Positions 22,281 to 36,896 of a DNA stretch of 64,000 nucleotides are shown here, piece by piece; position 1 is the stretch's first letter, and every line of letters begins with the position of its first letter. This DNA is from Catonia carolina (lineage: Eukaryota; Arthropoda; Insecta; Hemiptera; Achilidae): positions 20,952,671-21,016,670 of the forward strand of contig JAQMRL010000012.1 in NCBI GenBank assembly GCA_035578175.1. Direction: 5' to 3'. Under the pieces are notes generated by a model, which was not told the DNA's origin, searched no databases, and was given only the letters and a program-made list of their open reading frames with translations. The position numbers were made by a program, and so were the translations under genes.

Positions 22281-22959
22281 TTATTTTATTAAACATTATT
22301 TTCCTTTGTTTGCACCACTACATATATGATTATGAACAGCCAAAACAAAATAAAATAAAATATAAAACTCACCTCAGAGTATTATATCATATTAAGATCT
22401 TTCGTCTCCCTCGGAGACATCATCAGGACTTTAAAAAACATAAACACAATAAAACATAAAACACAAACACAATAGTGGTCGTAGACCACGTCAATTGTTC
22501 AAAACAATAGCTATCCTAAAGCACCATTCCGCGCGCGGTTTATTCGGCCGAATGACAGTATAATCATTTTGTACCTAGTTTTATTCCTTATCTCGATTAA
22601 GTACAATTTGAAATAATTTATCATTATCAAATTCTGTCTGGCTGTTCATTAAATTTATCTTTTTATTTTTAAATTTATAAATATAATATTTCTCCAACTG
22701 CCATAATTTGTTACTATCAAAACATATTTCTAAAATTTCCAAATTATTTTCATGACAGCTTATTTTATGCCCTTTCGTCAGCAGATGTTCTGCCACATTA
22801 GAACTTTTACATTCCTTTTTTAAATAAGCAGCATAATGCTCAGAAAATCAGTATATGATATAATACTCTGAGGTGAGTTTTATATTTTATTTTATTTTGT
22901 TTTGGCTGTTCATAATCATATATGTAGTGGTGCAAACAAAGGAAAATAATGTTTAATAA

Positions 22960-22965
<6 letters not shown>
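22281..22965 (-). mobile_element. Element D2 (Penelope-like fragment)
   Basis: 685 bp with the same inverted ends, hammerhead-like motif (about 22394-22428) and endonuclease fragment (stop at 22581) as D1. One change turns Ser to Cys in the KIS-S/C-HE segment. Confidence 0.72.
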
Positions 22966-22996
<31 letters not shown>

Positions 22997-22999
<3 letters not shown>

Positions 23000-24579
23000 C
23001 GATACGTAGAAGGCAACTGAAAAATCTAATTCAAAATATCTTGAGACGAATTAATTTTTATCACAGGGTCAGCCAATTATATGACTAAAGCACATAAAAA
23101 CAGAAGAGGTGGAGGTATAAATGACACTAGTCAGAGTTATCTCATCTGAGATTCATGAATTTCATTTTACAATCAAACCAGTGTTGATAATGAAATACAG
23201 GTGTCATTCGGAGAGTCGAAAGTACATGATTTTCCGAAGGACTGGCATTCTGATAAGTATAATTATAAATGCTGTGAGAAGACCATGTAAACTAACTCAA
23301 CATATCTCACTCAGAAAAGATTTTAGAGGTTCACACCACCTTGTCCGCTGCTTACCTAAAATACAACTTTCATTGCACAACAATTTCAACAGCCAGCATT
23401 TTAGTTTACTGACAAATTGGATTGAAAATAAGTAATTTTATTAGCCTACCTTGCTTAAGAGAACGCATGAATTGTTCGGTTTCGGAACGTTAAAAAGTCG
23501 CATCTGATAATGCTTATAAAATTGTAATATTCGAACAAGCCTACATAATGCCTACATAATGCCTACATAAACACTGATTACAGGCCTAAAACTCTATAAA
23601 ATCACAGCTACCGGGATCGTAATTTTTCTGCTTATACTTTCGCTACGACAATTAAACGAATGCTGTCGCCGAATTATTTTTTATTTATCTCATCTGTACG
23701 AATCAGGTGTTAAAGATTATAGTTTTACACTGCCTGTGTAGAAGATATAAATACTGCTTATAAATTTCCCGTTAACTAACAGATCCTAAATCAACGAAAA
23801 ATAGACTTGACAAGACGTTACTTGACAAATCATTTTTGACCTACGCTATTATTGTGTTTAATAGAAACAAAAATATATGTATCAAAATATAACTGGTATT
23901 CAACAAACGATCTATTAGGGTTGCGTGAGTAAGTCGGGCCAATTTGATTGTGATGCGCATGTGACGTCAACGGCTCAGGTAATAATTGCCCAATCAGAGT
24001 CTCGTATTTTCGGCCAATAAGAAAGCCCAGTTTTAACCAATCACAAGTCTTCTTTTGCGTCATTTTGATTGGTTAATATTGTCCAATCAGAGAGTTTTTT
24101 ATTACTGTACAACGTCACACCGATGTCAACCAATGACAAAGTGTCTTGAGCGTTACGTCATTCGTTTGGATATGCTGCTTTCTGATTGGTCCGTACTGAT
24201 TCTAGACGTCACGTCGAGTGTGATTGTAATATGAAGTCCACACCCAATGACAACTTCTAGTTAACGGTAGGGCAGAACATATGAAGGTACCTTTTAATGA
24301 GATTTATAGTTTCTTGGTAAATATCACTTACGAAATATGAAGTACCCCATTGTAGAGATCTTTCGAGTTCTTAAGGAAATTAAAAATTGGTTTCTGTTGC
24401 TGCTAAATGTTAACACGGTTTTTTAAAAAATCACGAGTGTTCATTCGATACCGACACAAAGAAAAAAAACAAAAGAAGGTTATCTATTTTTCCTAGTTGT
24501 TCGATTTTTGTAACCTAATTTTTGGCCAGTAATGTATCATATTTTTAAGGGAATGACTTTATACAACTGTAAATAAATA
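22997..24579. repeat. Array unit B1, unit 2
   Basis: Full-length B1. It has an extra tandem cctacataatg near 23541-23565 compared with unit 1. CCAAT/CRE block at 23937-24220. Confidence 0.88.
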
Positions 24580-25191
24580 TTACGATACGTAGAAGGCAGT
24601 TGAAAAATCTAATTCAAAATTTTTTGAGACGAAACAAAGTCAATATCCTACCGGGTAAGAAAATATACCTCATTAATCCGTTTTATAACAAGAAAACTAT
24701 TTTGCTCTACCAACGAGCATTAGTCGAAAAATAATAATCAACGGTTTGACTAAATGATAATATAATGGCCAATGTGATTTCGAGAAACGTTTTCTGGCTT
24801 TACTCTGATTTCATTAGTTCCTGTATTTTAAGGTGGATGAAATTTTTTGTGGCCATAATGAAAAGGTAGAGTGTTAAAAATTTTTGGAACGTAATTTGCT
24901 AGTTTCTGCAGGAAATAAATGTATTCATTTTTATCACAGGGTCAGCCAATTATATGACTAAAGCACGTAAGAACAGAAGAGGTAGAGGTATAAATGACAC
25001 TAGTCAGGGTAATATTATCTGAGATTCATGAATTTCATTTTACAATCAAACCGTTTTGATAATGAAATACAGGTGTCATTCGGAGAGTCGAAAGAACATG
25101 ATTTTACGAAGGACCGGCATTCTTATAAGTATAATTATAAATGCTGTGAGAAGACCATGTAGACCAACTCAACTCATCTCACTCAGAAAAG
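24580..25191. repeat. Array unit B2, unit 2
   Basis: Same left-flank segment of the RTE as in unit 1, with a handful of base changes. Confidence 0.86.
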
Positions 25192-26255
25192 AAAGCATTT
25201 GACAATCTGGACTGGAGTAAAATGTTTAAAACATTGAAAAGGCTAGGAATTAAATACAAAGAAAGGAAAGTTATCTACAGTCTGTATAAGAATCAAACGG
25301 CTGTTTTCAGAATCGAGGGGTACGAAAAAGAGGCTGCTGTAAGAAAAGGTGTACGACAAGGTTGTTCTTTGTCACCACTACTTTTTAACTTGTATATAGA
25401 AGAGACTATAAATGAAGTGAGGGAGAAATTTGATGTAGGAATAAAAATTCAAGGAGAAACAATAAAAATGTTGAGATTCGCCGATGATATAGTAGTATTA
25501 GCCGAGGCAAAGAATGAACTAGAGGATGCCTTAAATGGAATGGATGAGATCTTGAGGAAGGATTACTTCATGAAAATTAATAAGAACAAAACGAAAGTGT
25601 TGTGCAGCAGCAAGAGTGGTTTAGAAGAGATGGGAAATTTAAAAGTAGGCAACGAAAACATACAGGAAGTTGGGGAATTCTGCTATCTAGGGAGTAAAAT
25701 AACAAAGGATGGTAGAAGCACGAGTGATATCAAGAGTAGAATTGCTCAAGCTAGAAAAGCCTTTGAAATGAAAAACAGCTTACTGACTACAAACATTGAT
25801 TTACAGATTAGGAAAAATTTCTTAAAACATTATGTTTGGAGTGTAGCATTATACGGAAGTGAAACGTGGGTGATAGGGGCTGTAGAACGGAAGAGGATAG
25901 AAGCTTTTGAAATGTGGTGTTATAGGAAAATGTTAAAGATTAGGTGGGTGGACAAAATAAGTAATTTAGAGGTTCTTAGGCGAGTGGATGAAAAAAGAAG
26001 TATATGGAAGCATCTTACCAAAAGAAGGGATAGGCTAGTGGGGCATATCCTAAGACATCCAGGTATTGGGCTATCAATAATGGAGGGTAACATTGAGGGA
26101 GTACATTGTAGAGGGAGGCAAAGATTAGAATATATAAAGCAAATTACAAAAGATGTAGGGTGTTACAGGTATGTAGATATGAAACGACTTGCGCAAGATA
26201 GAACAGGTTGGAGAACTGCATCAAACCAGTCGAGAGACTGATGACAAAAAAAAAA
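25192..26255 (+). pseudogene. 5'-truncated RTE-clade retrotransposon, copy 2
   Basis: Same left junction at RT motif A, same 339-codon frame from the internal ATG (25222-26241) and short A-tail. It differs from copies 3 and 4 by one Lys-to-Arg change (NEV-R-EKF) and a few silent changes. No independent target duplication, as expected of a copy made with the array. Confidence 0.88.
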
Positions 26256-27700
26256 TTTCGAAAAAGGTTTTCTGGCTTTACTCTTATTTCATTAGTTCCT
26301 GTATTTTAAGATGGATGAAATTTATTGTGGCTTTAATGAAAAGGTAGAGTGTTAAACATTTTTTGCACGTAATTTGCTAGTTCCTGACCGTAAATATGTA
26401 TTCATTGTTATAACAGAGTCAGCCAATTATATGACTAAACCACGTAAGAACAGAAGAGGTAGAGGTATATATGACAGTAGTCGGAGTTATCTCATCTGAG
26501 ATTCATGAATTTCATTTTACAATCAAACCCTGTTGATAATGAAATACCGGTGTCATTCGGAGAGTCGAAAGTACATGATTTTCCGAAGGACTCGCATCCT
26601 GATAAGTATAATTATAAACGCTGTAAGAAGACCATGTAAACCAACTCAACTCATCTCACTCAGAAAAGATTTTAGAGGTTCAAACCACCTTGTCCGCTGC
26701 TTACCTAAAAAACAACTTTCATTGCACAACAATTTCAACAGCCTGCATTTTAGTTTACTGACAAATTGGATTGAAAATAAGTAATGTTATTAATCTACCT
26801 TGCTTAAGAGAACTCATGAATTGTTCGGTTTCGGAACGTTAAAAAGTCGCATCTGATAATGCTTATAAAATTGTAATATTCGAACAAGCTGCCTACATAA
26901 ACACTGATTACAGGCCTAAAATTCTATAAAATCACAGCTATCGGGATCGTAATTTTTCTCCTTATACTTTCGCTACGACAATTAAGCGAATACAGTCGCC
27001 GAATTATTTTTTATTTATCTCATCTGTACGAATCAGGTGTTAAAGGTTATAGTTTTACACTGCCTGTGTAGAAGATATAAATACTGCTTATAAATTTCCC
27101 GTTAACTAACAGATCCTAAATCAACGAAAAATAGACTTGACAAGACGTTACTTGACAAATCATTTTTGACCTACGCTTTTATTGTGTTTAAGAGAAACAA
27201 AAATATACGTATCAAAATACTCGTATAACTGGTATTCAACAAACGTTCTATTAGGGTTGCGTGAGTAAGTCGGGCCAATTTGATTGTGATGCGCATGTGA
27301 CGTCAACGGCTCAGGTAATAATTGCCCAATCAGAGGCTCGTATTTTCGGCCAATAAGAAAGCCCAGTTTTAACCAATCACAAGTCTTCTTTTGCGTCATT
27401 TTGATTGGTTAATATTGTCCAATCAGAGAGTTTTTTATTACTGTACTACGTCACACCGATGTCAACCAATGACAAAGTGTCTTGAGCGTTACGTCATTCG
27501 TCAGGATATGCTGCTTTCTGATTGGTCCGTACTGATTCTGGGCGTCACTTTGAGTATGATTGTAATATAAAGTCCACACCCAATGACAACTTCCAGTTAA
27601 CGGTAGGGCAGAACATATTATGAAGGTACCTTTCAATGAGTTATATAGTTTCTAGGTAAATATCACTTACCAAATATGTAGTAGGCCTAGTCTATATTTT
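26256..27700. repeat. Array unit B3, unit 2
   Basis: B3 with a 6-bp insertion (actcgt near 27219) compared with other B3 copies. CCAAT/CRE block at 27274-27550. Confidence 0.87.
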
Positions 27701-29570
27701 CGGATTTGTGAAAGGCACAAATAGTGTGAAAGAAATAAAAATTCGTTGAGTAACGCTCTCTAATGATTATTTTCTTGTTGATTTAGGAACTGTTCGTTAA
27801 CTCAAAACGTATAATAAAAATATACACGTTCTGCGCCAATAGTGTAAAACTCCAATCAGCAATTCATTCCTCCTTAAGAAACGTTAGAAAAATCGTTGAG
27901 CATTGCTCGCTGTTTATTATTGCTATAGTCAAAATTCAAGCACAAAAATATTAATAATTCTTAGAAATAAAACCGTCCGTATTTATGTACTACGCCTATG
28001 TTATTTAAGGAAGATGTTGGTTTGAACATTAAATTTAATAAACTCTTATCAGATTATATTTTTTGTACGATAAGTAAGATTAAATTTGTACGTTCTTTCA
28101 TAACGACTTTGATAACATCCTTTCTTACAAATCTGATTTTTTAAATTACTTAAAATTAGGTAAATAATGAGATGTTAAATACTCGGCACAATTAATTTGA
28201 GTTTTTAGATCATTAGGGTAGAAGTTAGTTCAAACATTTACAAGTTATCTGAAATAAACTGAAAAGTTAATTGGGTTACATTTTTTGGTTTGTAACCGTA
28301 TGTTTCAGTAGAAAAGTCATTTGATGAGCAAAGCAGGCCTTCTAAAAAATTTTCACTTCGCACCTTGCAAATGCGTCTTTAATATATTCACACTGCAAGG
28401 TCTAACGGTATAAATATCTACTGTCATATGAAGAAGGTCTAAAAGTGTTTATTTCACCAGTACTTCTTATGTTGTTATAATGTTTTAGTCGAAAATTGCT
28501 TCATTCTTGAAGAAAACAGAAGTATTATTTTAGCCGTGGAAGTAGCAGTTGAAATTTAAAAAATATTTAACAGTTTAATGTTTCATATAGGCAATATTAA
28601 TTTTCGCATTATAATATAAAATAATGAAAAGAACTGCGAATAAGTGCGGAGAAATTTCAAAAATATTGCCTAGAAATTTTTCATATCGTTAACCGTTTTT
28701 AGTGTGACTGATTGTCGTTAAAAGGGCACAATTTATATTTTGCTCTTACTAGGTATTGTTCAAGTGTATTGTAAATTTCAGTTTGGTAATGCCGGCGATT
28801 CTACTGACGATTACTTGACAAAAAAAAACTTTAGAGACGTCCTTATTTGAATAAACTTTAATATACAATGAAAAAATCACAATGTGTTACGTTCGTATAG
28901 TAGTGTTTGCATGGTAGCCGAGAAAATAATGTCTTAAATTTAAGCAAGCTTGTATGTGTAAACGCAATCTATTCTTGTGCTTCCTTTTTAAGAATTTTAA
29001 TTTTTCATACTGTGAAAAGCAGTATAAATATACTGCTGTTTCATACAATTAACCATAATCATTCCGTACTCGGAAGACCTTAACAAGTTTAAAAATGTTT
29101 TTGGTAGGCGTTTTAATTCTGGAAAGTATAGCATTTCAGTAGACGTTATTGTTTAATATTCGGCCGTATCGTTAACTGGGCGGTGACAATGGGTGGATTT
29201 ATGTAAAAATGTAAGTCGACGTCACGCGCAGGAACAGTACCGGACCAATCAGGAAGCTCGATACTGACAAATGACGTAATACTGATTAAGACGTTTTCAT
29301 TGGTCGATATCGGATGACGTAGTGAACTATAATGAGCCTTCTGATTGGACAATATTGACCAATCAAAGTGACGCCTAAGAAGACATCTGATTGGTTAGGT
29401 TTGGAGATTTTTCATTGGTTAAAAATACTACACTCTGATTGGTCCTATATTATATCTGCCTTTGACGTCACACGCGCGTTGCCGTCATTGTAGGCCGCCT
29501 TACTTGCAAGACCTAAATAATTATTTTTTTTACTGTACATCAGTTCTATTATATTTTAGTAGTATATTTT
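27701..29570. repeat. Array unit A, copy A6
   Basis: Full-length A unit joining B3 of unit 2 to C3 with no insertion; the cleanest example of A in the window. CCAAT/CRE block at 29214-29493. Confidence 0.9.
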
Positions 29571-30605
29571 GGCTACAACTTAATACATCAAACAAAACTT
29601 TTTGTTTTAAGCTCTAAATAAACCTAGAGGCCTAACCAATCCTTATTCATTTTATTTAAGATTTTTTTGTATTTCTCCACAAGCTTAGACTATAAATTAG
29701 GTAGGCCTAAATAAGATGATAATATTTCAGTCTAACAATAGGAACCTACAACCCTTTGTAACCTTTTATTTACACAAAAAATAACATCAAGTGACGGTAA
29801 TTTATTGCTGGAGAAAATGGAAGCTGCTTCTAATTTTTTTAGGAACCAGTAATAGTTGGTCTATAATAATTTGGTTTCATATTTTTGACAAAATTTACAC
29901 AAAAAAAGTAGAAGGCGCTGAAAGATAATAGGCCTACTTCACGAACGGGCCACGGATTTCTGTGGGAATTATCTTCGGCAACCATCAAGCATTTAGTCGC
30001 CTATCGTAGCCCTACTAGTAATTCCATTGCAGTTCCGTGAATCGACAGTTAATGCTTAATATTAATGTGATATTCATAGATTGTATGCTATTCAGTTAAG
30101 TTTTGGCTATATAAATTTTACTTATCCAAAAATAAGGCAAGCAATGCGACATTTTAAAATAATAATGATAGGTCTAATTAATGTTATAATAAAAAAATAA
30201 TAAATTAAAACTTACCTTTTATATAGCTGTTTGTATTCAACTCTGGGGCTTGTAATCCCATGGCGTTGAAATACATATCGCTTCGTTTCAACATGATGAG
30301 ACAGGAAATTTAACCGCGCAGTACTGTGGAAGTGCAGCCACGTGCAGATCGAACAGATCATAACTGAACAGAACTGATGACAGCGACTCGACTTAAGATG
30401 TGTAAAACCGGCAACATCGCGTGAATGAGTCAAAAAACGATAATAGCGTAAAATGTGTATAAAGCTGTATAACAATTTGTATAATTTTTATAACAACTGA
30501 ACATCTCTTTTTACATCTGATGCATAAAACAAACTGCATCTCAATGATGCAGTTTTCGAGGTAAAAAGTCACGGCTAATATGTAGAAATCGAGCGTCGAA
30601 GAATG
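29571..30605. repeat. Array unit C, copy C3
   Basis: As C2. It carries the one coding change seen among the candidate exons (Lys to Asn, 30264-30266). Confidence 0.9.
30216..30294 (-). other. Candidate first exon with splice donor (C3)
   Basis: ATG, 26-codon frame and GTAAGT donor kept; one missense difference from the other three copies. Confidence 0.35.
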
Positions 30606-30623
30606 TATATATATATATACATA

Positions 30624-31302
30624 TTATTTTATTAAACATTATTTTCCTTTGTTTGCACCACTACATATATGATTATGAACAGCCAAAACAAAATAAAATA
30701 AAATATAAAACTCACCTCAGAGTATTATATCATATTAAGATCTTTCGTCTCCCTCGGAGACATCATCAGGACTTTAAAAAACATAAACACAATAAAACAT
30801 AAAACACAAACACAATAGTGGTCGTAGACCACGTCAATTGTTCAAAACAATAGCTATCCTAAAGCACCATTCCGCGCGCGGTTTATTCGGCCGAATGACA
30901 GTATAATCATTTTGTACCTAGTTTTATTCCTTATCTCGATTAAGTACAATTTGAAATAATTTATCATTATCAAATTCTGTCTGGCTGTTCATTAAATTTA
31001 TCTTTTTATTTTTAAATTTATAAATATAATATTTCTCCAACTGCCATAATTTGTTACTATCAAAACATATTTCTAAAATTTCCAAATTATTTTCATGACT
31101 GCTTATTTTATGCCCTTTCGTCAGCAGATGTTCTGCCACATTAGAACTTTTACATTCCTTTTTAAAATAAGCAGCATAATGCTCAGAAAATCAGTATATG
31201 ATATAATACTCTGAGGTGAGTTTTATATTTTATTTTATTTTGTTTTGGCTGTTCATAATCATATATGTAGTGGTGCAAACAAAGGAAAATAATGTTTAAT
31301 AA

Positions 31303-31308
<6 letters not shown>
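30624..31308 (-). mobile_element. Element D3 (Penelope-like fragment)
   Basis: 685 bp, same architecture; hammerhead-like motif about 30737-30771, endonuclease fragment stop at 30924. It is followed by a longer TA tract (31309-31353) than in units 1 and 2. Confidence 0.72.
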
Positions 31309-31353
<45 letters not shown>

Positions 31354-31356
<3 letters not shown>

Positions 31357-32413
31357 CGATACGTAGAAGGCAACTGAAAAATCTAATTCAAAATATCTTG
31401 AGACGAATTAATTTTTATCACAGGGTCAGCCAATTATATGACTAAAGCACATAAAAACAGAAGAGGTGGAGGTATAAATGACACTAGTCAGAGTTATCTC
31501 ATCTGAGATTCATGAATTTCATTTTACAATCAAACCCTGTTGATAATGAAATACAGGTGTCATTCGGAGAGTCGAAAGTACATGATTTTCCGAAGGACTG
31601 GCATTCTGATAAGTATAATTATAAATGCTGTGAGAAGACCATGTAAACTAACTCAACAAATCTCACTCAGAAAAGATTTTAGAGGTTCAAACCACCTTGT
31701 CCGCTGCTTACCTAAAATACAACTTTCATTGCACAACAATTTCAACAGCCAGCATTTTAGTTTACTGACAAATTGGATTGAAAATAAGTAATTTTATTAG
31801 CCTACCTTGCTTAAGAGAACGCATGAATTGTTCGGTTTCGGAACGTTAAAAAGTCGCATCTGATAATGCTTATAAAATTGTAATATTCGAACAAGCCTAC
31901 ATAATGCCTACATAATGCCTACATAAACACTGATTACAGGCTTAGGCCTGTAATCAGTGTTTATTACTGTAATCAGTTCTGTGACTGTAATCAGTTCGTT
32001 TGGATATGCTGCTTTCTGATTGGTCCGTACTGATTCTAGACGTCACGTCGAGTGTGATTGTAATATGAAGTCCACACCCAATGACAACTTCTAGTTAACG
32101 GTAGGGCAGAACATATGAAGGTACCTTTTAATGAGATTTATAGTTTCTTGGTAAATATCACTTACGAAATATGAAGTACCCCATTGTAGAGATCTTTCGA
32201 GTTCTTAACGAAATTAAAAATTGGTTTCTGTTGCTGCTAAATGTTAACACGGTTTTTTAAAAAATCACGAGTGTTCATTCGATACCGACACAAAGAAAAA
32301 AAACAAAAGAAGGTTATCTATTTTTCCTAGTTGTCCGATTTTTGTAACCTAATTTTTGGCCAGTAATGTATCATATTTTTAAGGGAATGACTTTATACAA
32401 CTGTAAATAAATA
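31354..32413. repeat. Array unit B1, unit 3 (deleted, with templated filler)
   Basis: About 580 bp, including the whole CCAAT/CRE block up to gttcgtttgg, are missing. In their place (about 31942-31997) is a filler built from the left flank: an inverted copy of the cactgattacagg stretch followed by two more ctgtaatcag repeats. Confidence 0.85.
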
Positions 32414-33025
32414 TTACGATACGTAGAAGGCAGTTGAAAAATCTAATTCAAAATTTTTTGAGACGAAACAAAGTCAATATCCTACCGGGTAAGAAAATAT
32501 ACCTCATTAATCCGTTTTATAACAAGAAAACTATTTTGCTCTACCAACGAGCATTAGTCGAAAAATAATAATCAACGGTTTGACTAAATGATAATATAAT
32601 GGCCAATGTGATTTCGAGAAATGTTTTCTGGCTTTACTCTGATTTCATTAGTTCCTGTATTTTAAGGTGGATGAAATTTTTTGTGGCCATAATGAAAAGG
32701 TAGAGTGTTAAAAATTTTTGGAACGTAATTTGCTAGTTTCTGCAGGAAATAAATGTATTCATTTTTATCACAGGGTCAGCCAATTATATGACTAATGCAC
32801 GTAAGAACAGAAGAGGTAGAGGTATAAATGACACTAGTCAGGGTAATATTATCTGAGATTCATGAATTTCATTTTACAATCAAACCGTTTTGATAATGAA
32901 ATACAGGTGTCATTCGGAGAGTCGAAAGAACATGATTTTACGAAGGACCGGCATTCTTATAAGTATAATTATAAATGCTGTGAGAAGACCATGTAAACCA
33001 ACTCAACTCATCTCACTCAGAAAAG
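32414..33025. repeat. Array unit B2, unit 3
   Basis: RTE left-flank segment, nearly identical to units 1, 2 and 4. Confidence 0.86.
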
Positions 33026-34090
33026 AAAGCATTTGACAATCTGGACTGGAGTAAAATGTTTAAAACATTGAAAAGGCTAGGAATTAAATACAAAGAAAGG
33101 AAAGTTATCTACAGTCTGTATAAGAATCAAACGGCTGTTTTCAGAATCGAGGGGTACGAAAAAGAGGCTGCTGTAAGAAAAGGTGTACGACAAGGTTGTT
33201 CTTTGTCACCACTACTTTTTAACTTGTATATAGAAGAGACTATAAATGAAGTGAAGGAGAAATTTGACGTAGGAATAAAAATTCAAGGAGAAACAATAAA
33301 AATGTTGAGATTCGCCGATGATATAGTAGTATTAGCCGAGGCAAAGAATGAACTAGAGGATGCCTTAAATGGAATGGATGAGATCTTGAGGAAGGATTAC
33401 TTCATGAAAATTAATAAGAACAAAACGAAAGTGTTGTGCAGCAGCAAGAGTGGTTTAGAAGAGATGGGAAATTTAAAAGTAGGCAACGAAAACATACAGG
33501 AAGTTGGGGAATTCTGCTATCTAGGGAGTAAAATAACAAAGGATGGTAGAAGCACGAGTGATATCAAGAGTAGAATTGCTCAAGCTAGAAAAGCCTTTGA
33601 AATGAAAAACAGCTTACTGACTACAAACATTGATTTACAGATTAGGAAAAATTTCTTAAAACATTATGTTTGGAGTGTAGCATTATACGGAAGTGAAACG
33701 TGGGTGATAGGGGCTGTAGAACGGAAGAGGATAGAAGCTTTTGAAATGTGGTGTTATAGGAAAATGTTAAAGATTAGGTGGGTGGACAAAATAAGTAATT
33801 TAGAGGTTCTTAGGCGAGTGGATGAAAAAAGAAGTATATGGAAGCATCTTACCAAAAGAAGGGATAGGCTAGTGGGGCATATCCTAAGACATCCAGGTAT
33901 TGGGCTATCAATAATGGAGGGTAACATTGAGGGAGTACATTGTAGAGGGAGGCAAAGATTAGAATATATAAAGCAAATTACAAAAGATGTAGGGTGTTAC
34001 AGGTATGTAGATATGAAACGACTTGCGCAAGATAGAACAGGTTGGAGAACTGCATCAAACCAGTCGAGAGACTGATGACAAAAAAAAAAA
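33026..34090 (+). pseudogene. 5'-truncated RTE-clade retrotransposon, copy 3
   Basis: Frame from ATG 33056 to stop 34075; the protein is identical to copy 4. The left junction again falls at motif A (KAFDNLDW). Confidence 0.88.
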
Positions 34091-35529
34091 TTTCGAAAAA
34101 GGTTTTCTGGCTTTACTCTTATTTCATTAGTTCCTGTATTTTAAGATGGATGAAATTTATTGTGGCTTTAATGAAAAGGTAGAGTGTTAAACATTTTTTG
34201 CACGTAATTTGCTAGTTCCTGACCGTAAATATGTATTCATTGTTATCACAGAGTCAGCCAATTATATGACTAAACCACGTAAGAACAGAAGAGGTAGAGG
34301 TATATATGACAGTAGTCGGAGTTATCTCATCTGAGATTCATGAATTTCATTTTACAATCAAACCCTGTTGATAATGAAATACCGGTGTCATTCGGAGAGT
34401 CGAAAGTAAATGATTTTCCGAAGGACTCGCATCCTGATAAGTATAATTATAAACGCTGTAAGAAGACCATGTAAACCAACTCAACTCATCTCACTCAGAA
34501 AAGATTTTAGAGGTTCAAACCACCTTGTCCGCTGCTTACCTAAAAAACAACTTTCATTGCACAACAATTTCAACAGCCTGCATTTTAGTTTACTGACAAA
34601 TTGGATTGAAAATAAGTAATGTTATTAATCTACCTTGCTTAAGAGAACTCATGAATTGTTCGGTTTCGGAACGTTAAAAAGTCGCATCTGATAATGCTTA
34701 TAAAATTGTAATATTCGAACAAGCTGCCTACATAAACACTGATTACAGGCCTAAAATTCTATAAAATCACAGCTATCGGGATCGTAATTTTTCTCCTTAT
34801 ACTTTCGCTACGACAATTAAGCGAATACAGTCGCCGAATTATTTTTTATTTATCTCATCTGTACGAATCAGGTGTTAAAGGTTATAGTTTTACACTGCCT
34901 GTGTAGAAGATATAAATACTGCTTATAAATTTCCCGTTAACTAACAGATCCTAAATCAACGAAAAATAGACTTGAGAAGACGTTACTTGACAAATCATTT
35001 TTGACCTACGCTTTTATTGTGTTTAAGAGAAACAAAAATATACGTATCAAAATATAACTGGTATTCAACAAACGTTCTATTAGGGTTGCGTGAGTAAGTC
35101 GGGCCAATTTGATTGTGATGCGCATGTGACGTCAACGGCTCAGGTAATAATTGCCCAATCAGAGGCTCGTATTTTCGGCCAATAAGAAAGCCCAGTTTTA
35201 ACCAATCACAAGTCTTCTTTTGCGTCATTTTGATTGGTTAATATTGTCCAATCAGAGAGTTTTTTATTACTGTACTACGTCACACCGATGTCAACCAATG
35301 ACAAAGTGTCTTGAGCGTTACGTCATTCGTCAGGATATGCTGCTTTCTGATTGGTCCGTACTGATTCTGGGCGTCACTTTGAGTATGATTGTAATATAAA
35401 GTCCACACCCAATGACAACTTCCAGTTAACGGTAGGGCAGAACATATTATGAAGGTACCTTTCAATGAGTTATATAGTTTCTAGGTAAATATCACTTACC
35501 AAATATGTAGTAGGCCTAGTCTATATTTT
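34091..35529. repeat. Array unit B3, unit 3
   Basis: Standard B3. A single change (tac to taa near 34409) shortens the chance plus-strand frame to 69 codons, which supports leaving that frame uncalled. CCAAT/CRE block at 35101-35385. Confidence 0.87.
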
Positions 35530-36896
35530 CGGATTTGTGAAAGGCACAAATAGTGTGAAAGAAATAAAAATTCGTTGAGTAACGCTCTCTAATGATTATT
35601 TTCTTGTTGATTTAGGAACTGTTCGTTAACTCAAAACGTATAATAAAAATATACACGTTCTGCGCCAATAGTGTAAAACTCCAATCAGCAATTCATTCCT
35701 CCTTAAGAAACGTTAGAAAAATCGTTGAGCATTGCTCTCTGTTTATTATTGCTATAGTCAAAATTCAAGCACAAAAATTTTAATAATTCTTAGAAATAAA
35801 ACCGTGCGTATTTATGTACTACGCTTATGTTATTTAAGGAAGATGTTGGTTTGAACATTAAATTTAATAAACTCTTATCAGATTATATTTTTTGTAAGAT
35901 AAGTAAGATTAAATTTGTACGTTCTTTCATAACGACTTTGATAACATCCTTTCTTACAAATCTGATTTTTTAAATTACTTAAAATTAGGTAATTAAAGAG
36001 ATGGTAAATACTCGGCACAATTAATTTGAGTTTTTAGATCATTAGGGTAGAAGTTAGTTCAAACATTTACAAGTTATCTGAAATAAACTGAAAAGTTAAT
36101 TGGGTTACATTTTTTGGTTTGTAACCGTATGTTTCAGTAGAAAAGTCATTTGATGAGCAAAGCAGGCCTTCTAAAAAATTTTCACTTCGCACCTTGCAAA
36201 TGCGTCTTTAATATATTCACACTGCAAGGTCTAACGGTATAAAAATCTACTGTCATATGAAGAAGGTCTAAAAGTGTTTATTTCACCAGTACTTCTTATG
36301 TTGTTATAATGTTTTAGTCGAAAATTGCTTCATTCTTGAAGAAAACAGAAGTATTATTTTAGCCGTGGAAGTAGCAGTTGAAATTTAAAAATATTTAACA
36401 GTTTAATGTTTCATATAGGCAATATTAATTTTCGCATCATAAAATAAAATAATGAAAAGAACTGCGAATAAGCGCGGAGAAATGTCAAAAATATTGCCTA
36501 GAAATTTTTCACATCGTTAACCGTTTTTAGTGTGACTGATTGTCGTTAAAAGGGCACAATTTCTATTTTGCTCTTACTAGGTATTGTTCAAGTATATTGT
36601 AAATTTCAGTTTGGTAATGCCGGCGATTCTACTGACGATTACTTGACAAAAAAACCTTTAGAGACGTCCTTATTTGAATAAACTTTAATATACAATGAAA
36701 AAATCACAATGTGTTACGTTCGTATAGTAGTGTTTGCATGGTAGCCGAGAAAATAATGTCTTAAATTTAAGCAAGCTTGTATGTGTAAACGCAATCTATT
36801 CTTGTGCTTCCTTTTTAAGAATTTTAATTTTTCATACTGTGAAAAGCAGTATAAATATACTGCTGTTTCATACAATTAACCATAATCATTCCGTAC
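35530..36896. repeat. Array unit A, copy A7 (3'-truncated)
   Basis: Stops at cattccgtac, before its CCAAT/CRE block. It is joined directly to the interior of B1, so the C and D units and the start of B1 are absent from unit 4. Confidence 0.88.
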
